Shown here piece after piece: positions 5,676-11,558 of a stretch of DNA of 11,558 nt. This DNA is from an uncultured Clostridium sp. GTDB lineage: Bacteria; Bacillota; Clostridia; Lachnospirales; Lachnospiraceae. How positions within the stretch are numbered: position 1 is the first letter of the stretch; every line of letters starts with the position of its first letter. Both the position numbers and the translations under genes were made by a program. Location: NCBI GenBank assembly GCA_900553925.1, contig USFH01000066.1:1-11558 (forward strand), given 5' to 3'. Under the pieces are notes generated by a model. The model ran no database searches. It saw only the letters and a list, made by a program, of their open reading frames with translations, and had not been told where the DNA came from.

Positions 5676-7763
5676 ATGGCATTACCAGCAAATATTACCG
5701 CAGGTTCCGACAGCAATGTGCTGACAATCGCGGCATCCAATAACAAAGGCTTACTGATCCGTTTCCTGAACGAGCAGGTAGAAGACGGATTTTATGCGTT
5801 GGTTATTGATTATCTGAAGGACAGTAATTTCGACTTGAAGAATATGATGGTCGATGATGATGTGAAGGCACAGTGTACGAAGCTCTATGAATTAGGTGAA
5901 TTCGTAGACACGAACATCAAGGCAACCGGACGGTATGAGATTGATGAATGGATTGAGCCGCTGTTTAAGTTCGTATATGGAGATATTGATCCGCAGGACA
6001 TAGATGCTCCAATCAGCACCTCCGGTATTTATCGATATAGCATCTGGCTGATCTATCTGTATCAGAGAGAGTATTTCTCAGATGCGCTTCGTCTGATCGG
6101 AGAGCGTATCGCACCGCTTCTGATCAATCTCAGTTACCAGATCCTGGAAGACGATGACAGACCGAAGAATTTCGACAAGGCAATCATGGGTTACCTTGAT
6201 TTGATCAACGTTATTATGGAGATGGGACTTCCGGCAGACGATGCAAATTCTGATGCATATATGAACAATCTGGAAGTATTGTTTGATTATGTAGTAGAAG
6301 ACCCACACGTGGGAAATGATTATAAGATCCAGTTCTCAATCGGATTATTTAATGCATATATCCATAACAAGGAATACAGCAAGGCATTTGAGTTTTATGG
6401 CCTGAATGCGGAGTATATCCCGATTGATAATATGTCTGTGTATGAGAGCTTCAAGGATCTGATCCGCAACACGAATTCCGCGGCTGATACAACCGTGCTC
6501 AGCAGAAGCGTTATCAACGCGATTTCGAAGCAGGAGATATATAATAAGCGTATTGATACACTGATTACAGAGGTTTCTTCTTTTGTACGTAAGGTATATC
6601 TGTATATTGAGAATGAACCAAACATGAAGAAGAACCTTCAGATCCTTGGTGCAGGTGCATCACTCACTGATAAGACGAATATCTTTGAGGGATTGTATGA
6701 GTATAACCTTGTGTTCCATGAGTGTGGAATCAAGGCACTTGTAAATCAGGATAATTCCAATAAATCATGGGAAGAAAAATACGAAATCCTGGATCTGCTG
6801 TATACAACGCTGAATGTTATTTTCGATGGTTATAATGTATATGAGATTTCCAACAAGATTGAACATCAGTATGTAGAACTGACATGGATCGGTAATTATG
6901 TAAATGCGAACCCAACCCTTCTCAAGCTGTTCTTCAGCGTGAAAGAGAAGATTAAGGCATTTAAGGTGCGCAAGAATTCAATCCTTGAGAAGTCTAAGAC
7001 GAATTACGAGATCAAGCAGATGATTGATGATCGTCAGAAAGCACTTGTATTCATGACCGCAGAAGATATGATCGTGAATGGTCTGAATAGTGGTAAGATC
7101 AACATCATCAACAACAACTATGATCCGAAGGCTGCTGAGAAACATCTCATCAAGACATATGCGGAAATCGTTGTTCCTGCAAAATATAAGAAGAATGAAG
7201 CACCTCAGACAGGTGGCAAATTCTTCGGAAAGAATTCTGCTCCGGTGATTGAGGCGGATCTTCAGAAACTGCTTTCAGATACAAAGATTGAGGAGATGCT
7301 TCTGAAGTCTGAGTGGCTGTGGTATCAGTATGAAGATAAGGGAAATGATCAGCAGACACCGGAAGAGGCTACATATAGTGTTGTTTGCCTGATCAAGGTT
7401 GTTGAGAAGCTTCTTGACCGCAAGGGTGGAAGCTCATCGAGATCAGAATCTTCACCGAACAAGAAGGTAATTATTACCAAGACCGGTAAGGTTATCGAAT
7501 TGTCTGATGAAGGCGCACAGACAACCAATAACAACACAACACTTCAGCCGACAGTTATTGAGAACCTCAATAACATTATCGTGACATTGAAGGATAAGTC
7601 TGATGCGAATGTAAAATATGTGCAGGCATATGTGAATGACTGGTTGAATTCCGTAGTTGATGCCAAGCTTGATAAGAATTCTATGCTCCAGCTCTATGAA
7701 GCAGAGGAGCTTCGTAACAAGACTTTGACAGTAATCAGGAAGCTGCGTGCAGACCTCTTATAA
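5676..7763 (+). CDS. 695-residue helical cytosolic protein, function unknown
   Basis: I do not recognise this protein. It has no signal peptide or membrane helix. Aromatic and leucine-rich helices with TPR-like spacing fill roughly residues 20-500, for example repeated Y/F-D/E-L/Y patterns around 110-250 and 310-400. A lysine/glycine-rich linker lies near 510-530. A separate C-terminal helical domain follows, starting around SEWLWYQYED (E546), interrupted by a serine-, asparagine- and threonine-rich loop at about 588-628, and ending with WLNSVVD (W656), an ELRNKT helix (R680, N681) and KLRADLL. The start is taken at ATG 5676 rather than the in-frame ATG 5670, because GGGGG at 5662-5666 stands 9 bases from the former and only 3 from the latter. 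It is monocistronic, with its own promoter and a terminator (7791-7828). Base and codon use resemble its neighbours, giving no sign of transfer. The C-terminal pattern faintly recalls HEPN-like domains, without their RN...H catalytic residues; this is weak. Confidence 0.88.
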   Translation: MALPANITAGSDSNVLTIAASNNKGLLIRFLNEQVEDGFYALVIDYLKDSNFDLKNMMVDDDVKAQCTKLYELGEFVDTNIKATGRYEIDEWIEPLFKFVYGDIDPQDIDAPISTSGIYRYSIWLIYLYQREYFSDALRLIGERIAPLLINLSYQILEDDDRPKNFDKAIMGYLDLINVIMEMGLPADDANSDAYMNNLEVLFDYVVEDPHVGNDYKIQFSIGLFNAYIHNKEYSKAFEFYGLNAEYIPIDNMSVYESFKDLIRNTNSAADTTVLSRSVINAISKQEIYNKRIDTLITEVSSFVRKVYLYIENEPNMKKNLQILGAGASLTDKTNIFEGLYEYNLVFHECGIKALVNQDNSNKSWEEKYEILDLLYTTLNVIFDGYNVYEISNKIEHQYVELTWIGNYVNANPTLLKLFFSVKEKIKAFKVRKNSILEKSKTNYEIKQMIDDRQKALVFMTAEDMIVNGLNSGKINIINNNYDPKAAEKHLIKTYAEIVVPAKYKKNEAPQTGGKFFGKNSAPVIEADLQKLLSDTKIEEMLLKSEWLWYQYEDKGNDQQTPEEATYSVVCLIKVVEKLLDRKGGSSSRSESSPNKKVIITKTGKVIELSDEGAQTTNNNTTLQPTVIENLNNIIVTLKDKSDANVKYVQAYVNDWLNSVVDAKLDKNSMLQLYEAEELRNKTLTVIRKLRADLL

Positions 7764-7790
7764 GATGTACACAAAAAAACTTTAATATAT

Positions 7791-7828
7791 AAACGGGAGG
7801 TGTCTTTATGGATGCCTCCTTGTTTTTT
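7791..7828 (+). terminator. Intrinsic terminator after the 695-residue gene, in the uvrC leader
   Basis: GGAGGTGTC (7796-7804) pairs with GATGCCTCC (7811-7819) as a 9-bp stem with two G-U pairs and a six-base loop. TTG and a run of six T (7823-7828) follow. The run ends 10 bases before the uvrC ATG, so uvrC must rely on read-through or on a promoter I could not place confidently in the AT-rich stretch before it. Confidence 0.7.
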
Positions 7829-7852
7829 CAGGTGAAATATGGCAGAAAATAG
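7808..7852 (+). CDS. Possible 14-codon leader frame overlapping terminator and uvrC start
   Basis: GGGAGG (7795-7800) stands 7 bases before ATG 7808, a textbook ribosome binding site. The frame reads M-D-A-S-L-F-F-Q-V-K-Y-G-R-K and stops at TAG 7850-7852, 14 bases inside uvrC in another frame. Its ribosome binding site is the left arm of the terminator stem, so translation would oppose hairpin formation, and stopping ribosomes could re-initiate at uvrC. GGAGG in a stem could also be chance. No homology evidence is available for so short a peptide. Confidence 0.35.
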   Translation: MDASLFFQVKYGRK

Positions 7853-9752
7853 ACAGAGAATAAATGTAAATATTGATCGGGCAAGCCGGAATGCGGAAGA
7901 AAGTACCCAGATTTTCAATGTGGAAGAAGAGCTGAAGAAGCTTCCGAAGAGCCCGGGTGTGTATATCATGCATAGCAAAAATGATGATATTCTCTACGTG
8001 GGCAAGGCAGTCAGTCTCCACAACCGTGTACGGCAGTATTTTCAGACCGGACATGGACATGGCGGATCGGCGAAGATTGCGCGTATGGTGTCGCAGATTG
8101 CGTATTTTGAGTATATTGTCACCGGATCGGAGATGGAAGCGCTTGTGCTTGAATGTAATCTGATCAAGGAATACCGCCCGAAGTATAATACGATGATGAC
8201 GGATGACAAAGGGTATCCGTATATTCGTGTGACGGTGGAGGAGGCATTTCCGAGATTCCTGTACAGCCATTCCATGAAGCGCGATCATTGCAAATATTTT
8301 GGACCATATACGAATGCACGCGCAGTCAAGGACATATTGGAGCTGATCAACAAACTGTATCATCTCCGTACCTGTAACCGGCGGCTGCCACAGGATATTG
8401 GAAAGGACCGTCCGTGCCTGTATTATCAGATTGGGCAATGTAAGGCTCCGTGTGATGGAAGGATCAGTCAGGAAGACTATGGCAGGCAGGTACAGGCGGC
8501 ACTCTCGTTTCTGAATGGAAATTACAGGGATATTCTGTCACAACTGCAGGATCAGATGAAGAGACAGGCAGAGGAAATGGAGTTTGAGAAGGCTGCCGAG
8601 ACACGGGATCTGATCGAGAGCATTCGTCATATCGAGGACAAACAGCAGATGAGTAAATCATCTGGTGATGACAGGGATGTGATTGCATTTGCGGCAACCG
8701 AGAAGGATATCGTCGTTACGGTATTTTTCGTGCGGGACGGGAAACTGCTTGGCAGGGAGAATCATCATATGAATGGTGGCAGCGAGGAAGCATTCCCTGA
8801 GGTCCTTGCTGCATTCATGAAGCAGTATTATTCCGGAACTCCGTCACTCCCGAAGGAGATTCTGGTTCCGGAACTGCCGGATGAACAGCAGATTCTGGAA
8901 GCTTATCTGAGTGAACGGCGTGGAGCGAAGGTGCAGATTCTGGTGCCGCAAAAAGGCGATAAGAAGAAAATTCTTGATCTTGCCACAGAGAATGCAAGAC
9001 TGGTGTTGTCACAGGACATGGAACGTGTGCGAAGACAGGAGAAACGGACGATCGGTGCAGCCAATGAGATTGCACAGATGATTGGAATTCCTTCGGCAAA
9101 TCGTATGGAAGCGTATGATATATCGAATATATCCGGTGTTTTGTCTGTTGCGTCCATGGTTGTATTTGAACAGGGAAAACCAAAGAAGAATGCATACCGT
9201 AAGTTCCGGTTACGGACAGTCATGGGACCGGATGATTATGCATCTATGAAGGAAGTTTTATCGAGGCGGTTTACAGATGAACGGATGGATGTCCTGCCGG
9301 ATGTTATCATGATGGATGGCGGAAAAGGTCAGGTAAATGTTGCCTTGATGGTGCTTGATAGTCTGGGGTTAGATATTCCGGTCTGCGGTATGGTCAAGGA
9401 TGACAACCATAGGACAAGAGGCTTATATTACAACAACGAGGAAGTGCAGTTCCCCAAAGGAAGCGAGGCAATGCTGATGGTGACGGCGCTTCAGGATGAG
9501 GCTCACCGGTTTGCGATTGAATATCATCGACAGCTCCGGAGCAGGAATCAGGTACACTCGGTTCTCGACGAGATTCCGGGCGTGGGTGAGAACCGGAGGA
9601 AACAGCTGATCAGATATTTTGGAGAGATTCGCAAGATTAAAGAAGCGGAAGTGGAAACCCTTATGGAAGTACCGGGAATCCCGGAGTCGGTAGCAAAGAA
9701 TATTTATACATTCTTCCATGTAGATGCACAGGAAGAAAAAAATGATGAGTAG
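7839..9752 (+). CDS. uvrC: Excinuclease ABC subunit C
   Basis: Dual-incision nuclease of nucleotide excision repair: recruited by the UvrB-DNA complex, it cuts 3' and 5' of a bulky lesion. It has 637 residues. The GIY-YIG domain near the N-terminus shows PGVY (39-42), YVGKA (53-57), R63/R65 and metal-binding E105 in LVLECNLIKE. A cysteine-containing YYQIGQCKAPC segment follows near 194-204. The UVR motif (EFEKAAETRDLI) that binds UvrB is near 248-260. The RNase H-like 5' nuclease has YDISNISG (D427), MMDGGKGQ (D493) and DEAHRFAIEYHR. Two helix-hairpin-helix motifs (IPGVGENRRKQL, VPGIPESVAKNI) end the protein. The N-terminus is about 25 residues longer than usual before the EEELKKLP block. ATG 7839 is kept because AGGTGA lies just upstream. 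It is followed 12 bases later by the YqeG-like gene, probably on the same transcript. Confidence 0.98.
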   Translation: MAENRQRINVNIDRASRNAEESTQIFNVEEELKKLPKSPGVYIMHSKNDDILYVGKAVSLHNRVRQYFQTGHGHGGSAKIARMVSQIAYFEYIVTGSEMEALVLECNLIKEYRPKYNTMMTDDKGYPYIRVTVEEAFPRFLYSHSMKRDHCKYFGPYTNARAVKDILELINKLYHLRTCNRRLPQDIGKDRPCLYYQIGQCKAPCDGRISQEDYGRQVQAALSFLNGNYRDILSQLQDQMKRQAEEMEFEKAAETRDLIESIRHIEDKQQMSKSSGDDRDVIAFAATEKDIVVTVFFVRDGKLLGRENHHMNGGSEEAFPEVLAAFMKQYYSGTPSLPKEILVPELPDEQQILEAYLSERRGAKVQILVPQKGDKKKILDLATENARLVLSQDMERVRRQEKRTIGAANEIAQMIGIPSANRMEAYDISNISGVLSVASMVVFEQGKPKKNAYRKFRLRTVMGPDDYASMKEVLSRRFTDERMDVLPDVIMMDGGKGQVNVALMVLDSLGLDIPVCGMVKDDNHRTRGLYYNNEEVQFPKGSEAMLMVTALQDEAHRFAIEYHRQLRSRNQVHSVLDEIPGVGENRRKQLIRYFGEIRKIKEAEVETLMEVPGIPESVAKNIYTFFHVDAQEEKNDE

Positions 9753-9764
9753 GAGAAGAAAACA

Positions 9765-10286
9765 ATGTTTCAGAGATTTTTTCCGGATGAATATTATGAC
9801 AGTACCTACCATATAGATTTTGGAGCACTTTATGAGAAGGGGTACCGGGCAGTACTGTTCGACGTTGACAACACATTGGTGGAACATGATGCACCGGCAG
9901 ATGCGCGTGCGAAGACCTTGATCCACGACCTCATGGGAATGGGGTATGGCGTGTGCTTTGTGTCTAATAACGATGAAGAACGTGTCAGATCCTTCAATGA
10001 AGCACTGGGAGCGACGTATGTTTACAAAGCAGGCAAACCATCTGCGCGTGGCTATGAAGAGGCAATGAAAAAGCTTGGAACCGACCGGTCCAATACATTA
10101 TTTGTAGGAGATCAGATCTTTACGGATATCTGGGGAGCGAACAATGCGAAGCTCTACAGTATTCTGGTACAGCCGATTGCGAAGCATGAGGAAATCCAGA
10201 TTATCCTGAAACGGATTCCGGAGAAATGGGTGCTGCACAGTTATTTAAAGAAGCATACGCTGCAGTCTGGAAGAGAAAAACAATAA
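9765..10286 (+). CDS. YqeG-family HAD phosphatase
   Basis: Member of the haloacid dehalogenase superfamily, YqeG type (IIIA), predicted to hydrolyse phosphate esters in the cytosol through an aspartyl-phosphate. All four HAD motifs are present: FDVDNT (nucleophile D33, acid/base D35, T37), VSNN (S67), GKPS (K91), and VGDQIFTD (D116, D121). At 173 residues it matches the family's usual length, and the opening PDEYYDSTYHID segment before motif I is typical of YqeG. ATG 9765 has GGAG 9 bases upstream. In Bacillus the relative sits before yqeH and aroE; here it follows uvrC by 12 bases and is terminated directly after, so the usual neighbours are absent and cotranscription with uvrC is likely. 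The physiological substrate is unknown. Confidence 0.93.
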   Translation: MFQRFFPDEYYDSTYHIDFGALYEKGYRAVLFDVDNTLVEHDAPADARAKTLIHDLMGMGYGVCFVSNNDEERVRSFNEALGATYVYKAGKPSARGYEEAMKKLGTDRSNTLFVGDQIFTDIWGANNAKLYSILVQPIAKHEEIQIILKRIPEKWVLHSYLKKHTLQSGREKQ

Positions 10287-10334
10287 TCCGGACGGAAATA
10301 TACCGGACATGTGAAGATATGTTAAGAATACAAA

Positions 10335-10376
10335 AGCCCAGAAAAAAAGACGCGTAAGCGTCTTTTTTTCTGGGTT
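10335..10376. terminator. Strong two-way terminator between yqeG-like gene and rpsT
   Basis: A perfect 17-bp core stem (10337-10353 with 10358-10374), extendable by two weaker pairs, is capped by a GTAA (GNRA-type) loop. A seven-A/seven-T tract lies within the stem, and T-rich or A-rich feet serve both directions. It closes the uvrC/YqeG transcript on the plus strand and rpsT on the minus strand. Confidence 0.92.
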
Positions 10377-10396
10377 AAAATATATTGTTTGATAAT

Positions 10397-10660
10397 TTAA
10401 GCAAGCTTGTTAACAGCAAGTGTTAAACGAGAAATCTTTCTTGCAGCTGTATTCTTGTGGAAAACTCCCTTAGAAGCAGCCTTGCTGATCTCAGATGTTG
10501 CAACCTTGAGTGCAGCTTCTGCAGCAGCCTTGTCGTTCTCAGCGACAGCAAGCTCAACCTTCTTTACTAAAGTCTTAATCTTAGACTTGATTGTTTTGTT
10601 TCTTAAAGTCTTTGTTTCGATAACAAGAATTCTCTTCTTTGCGGATTTGATATTAGCCAA
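10397..10660 (-). CDS. rpsT: 30S ribosomal protein S20, TTG start
   Basis: Small basic protein that binds 16S rRNA early in 30S assembly. The opening ANIKSAKKRI and the closing KGVFHKN.AARK...L...VNKLA are diagnostic of bS20. The start is placed at TTG 10660 (87 residues): translated as Met, it gives the canonical MANIKSAKKR, and GGAGG lies 8 bases upstream of it. An ATG 15 bases further upstream (10675) would add five residues (MEVSD) not found in the family; that ATG directly abuts the ribosome binding site and has none of its own. Escherichia coli rpsT also uses UUG, and there the weak start is part of translational autoregulation, so the same may hold here. The gene is monocistronic, with its own promoter, a roughly 130-base structured leader, and a strong terminator. 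Confidence 0.97.
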   Translation of the reverse strand: MANIKSAKKRILVIETKTLRNKTIKSKIKTLVKKVELAVAENDKAAAEAALKVATSEISKAASKGVFHKNTAARKISRLTLAVNKLA

Positions 10661-10708
10661 ATCAGACACCTCCATAAAAATAATTCATAATATAGTTTCT
10701 ATAATTAT

Positions 10709-10764
10709 CACTTTGGTCAAGACACGTACAATTGTTCCACACCACTAGAGCAATTGGACCAGTG
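10709..10764 (-). promoter_or_regulatory. Predicted structured leader of rpsT mRNA
   Basis: Within the 5' leader, CACTGGTC (10764-10757) can pair with GACCAAAGTG (10718-10709) through a two-base bulge. Directly stacked inside it, CAATTG (10756-10751) can pair with a second CAATTG (10734-10729), leaving a 10-base one-sided bulge. A further small hairpin, TTGTGT-GTAA-ACACAA, lies just after the inferred transcription start. This arrangement resembles a ribosomal protein autoregulatory leader. The pairing is read by eye; the function is inferred. Confidence 0.4.
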
Positions 10765-10796
10765 AAAATTTCAATTTGTGTTTACACACAACCCAT

Positions 10797-10825
10797 AGGA
10801 TAGCAAAAAGCCATTTTCCTGTCAA
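10797..10825 (-). promoter_or_regulatory. Strong sigma-A promoter for rpsT
   Basis: On the minus strand, a perfect -35 TTGACA (10825-10820), a 17-base spacer, and -10 TATCCT (10802-10797). Predicted start near 10790 gives a leader of about 130 bases to the TTG at 10660. Confidence 0.75.
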
Positions 10826-10838
10826 TACTTTTTTGAGC

Positions 10839-10860
10839 AAAAACTTACGAAAATCGCATA
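10839..10860 (-). terminator. Weak candidate terminator after the EAL gene
   Basis: On the minus strand TGCGA and TCGTA form a short stem with one G-U pair and a three-base loop, followed shortly by five T. It sits between the EAL gene stop (10872) and the rpsT promoter. The stem is short, so read-through into rpsT is plausible. Confidence 0.3.
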
Positions 10861-10871
10861 AAAACAGGCAA

Positions 10872-11558
10872 TTATTCGTTTGCAGAGTAATCTTTGATCA
10901 TTTTGTCGTAATCCTCGATCGGCATAGGCTTGGCGAACAGGAAGCCCTGACCGATTTCACAGTTGAGTGATCGGAGCATATCTAGCTGTTCCACCGTTTC
11001 GATTCCTTCGCTTACCACACGGATATCAAGTGTGTGTGCCATATCTATAATGCTTCGCAGGATACTGACTGCATTCTTGTCGTTCGTTGCGGAACGCGAC
11101 AGGAAATCGTGATCAAGCTTTATGACGTCGATTGGCAGATCACGGAGCAGGGTGAGTGAGGAATAACCGGTTCCGAAATCGTCCATGTTGATGATAAAGT
11201 CCAGAGACTTCAATTTTGTCAGCACATCGATCATCAATGCATAGTTCTCCGAGAAAATGCTTTCTGTTATCTCAAACTCCAGATAATGGTGCGGTATGTA
11301 ATAACGTTCCACAATTTCCTGAACCTTGGATAAGAAATCCGGGTGTGCTAATGTCACACGGGACAGATTCACGGAAAACGGAATGACATAGATGTCAGAA
11401 TCCAAGTACCGCCGGATTGATTTACAGGCCTGTTCAAGCATGAAACAATCAATCTGATAGATAAATCCATTCTTCTCGAAGGAAGGAATGAAAGCGGCCG
11501 GTTCCAGAAATCCTTTGGATGGAGACATCCAGCGGACAAGCAGCTCGCCGCCGATCAG
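10872..11558 (-). CDS. EAL-domain c-di-GMP phosphodiesterase, N-terminus outside window
   Basis: The last 228 residues of a protein ending in an EAL domain, which hydrolyses cyclic di-GMP to pGpG and so controls motility, adhesion or related behaviour. The frame is open to the window edge; a methionine at 11528 is internal to the domain and is not the true start. The catalytic set is complete (numbered from the edge): E5 in GGELLVRW (the EAL signature reads E-L-L), N64 in SVNLS, E99 in EITES, D126/D127 in MDDFGTGYSSL, K147 in IKLD, E184 and E187 in SEGIET, and Q204 in GQGFLF. Loop 6 (DFGTGYSS), needed for dimerisation and activity, is intact, so an active enzyme is likely. Upstream sensor, GGDEF or membrane domains cannot be judged. 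It reads in the same direction as rpsT and has no strong terminator after it. Confidence 0.95.
   Translation of the reverse strand: MIGGELLVRWMSPSKGFLEPAAFIPSFEKNGFIYQIDCFMLEQACKSIRRYLDSDIYVIPFSVNLSRVTLAHPDFLSKVQEIVERYYIPHHYLEFEITESIFSENYALMIDVLTKLKSLDFIINMDDFGTGYSSLTLLRDLPIDVIKLDHDFLSRSATNDKNAVSILRSIIDMAHTLDIRVVSEGIETVEQLDMLRSLNCEIGQGFLFAKPMPIEDYDKMIKDYSANE

Noticed and set aside
10661..10675. ATG 10675 as start of S20
   Set aside because: It would add MEVSD, absent from the family; it abuts the GGAGG that serves TTG 10660 and has no upstream binding site of its own.
11528..11528. ATG 11528 as the start of the EAL protein
   Set aside because: The frame stays open to the window edge, and the ten upstream codons encode the catalytic GGELLVRW signature, so the gene begins outside the window.
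1..11558. CRISPR array, insertion sequence, tRNA, rRNA or phage attachment site
   Set aside because: No regularly spaced repeats, transposase motifs, terminal repeats with target duplication, or cloverleaf patterns were seen on either strand.

Overview
The window looks like an ordinary chromosomal segment from a low-to-moderate GC Firmicute, most likely a Lachnospiraceae-type Clostridium relative. This is inferred from strong AGGAGG-like ribosome binding sites, sigma-A promoters with 16-18 bp spacers, a Bacillus/Clostridium-type (class II) EPSP synthase, a YqeG-family phosphatase and an EAL protein. I see no phage, transposon, CRISPR array, tRNA or rRNA. Both ends cut a gene.

Layout. 1-1090 (minus): an M18 aminopeptidase cut at its C-terminus by the window start. 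1091-1428: divergent control region with two back-to-back promoters, a 12-bp palindrome in the aminopeptidase leader and a long aroA leader. 1429-2709 (plus): aroA (shikimate pathway), closed by a two-way hairpin terminator at 2787-2827. 2885-3256 (minus): a small acidic protein with an N-terminal membrane-type segment. 3447-5481 (plus): a two-gene unit in which a 70-residue double-helix membrane protein overlaps a membrane-anchored MutS-family ATPase. 5676-7763 (plus): a 695-residue, apparently all-helical cytosolic protein that I do not recognise, behind a good extended -10 promoter. 7791-7828: a terminator whose stem also carries a good ribosome binding site for a 14-codon leader frame running into uvrC. 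7839-9752 (plus): uvrC. 9765-10286 (plus): a YqeG-like HAD phosphatase. 10335-10376: a two-way terminator with a 17-bp perfect core stem. 10397-10660 (minus): rpsT (ribosomal protein S20), probably starting at TTG and preceded by a structured leader. 10872-11558 (minus): an EAL-domain c-di-GMP phosphodiesterase cut at its N-terminal side by the window end.

How the genes work together. Most are independent housekeeping genes (aromatic amino acid synthesis, nucleotide excision repair, ribosome assembly, peptide turnover), each with its own promoter or terminator. The two units that do not reduce to textbook function are the 2-TM protein/membrane MutS pair and the 695-residue helical protein. 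The most interesting regulatory signals are the rpsT leader with its TTG start and the overlap of terminator and leader frame before uvrC. I did not find a clear multi-gene undescribed system.
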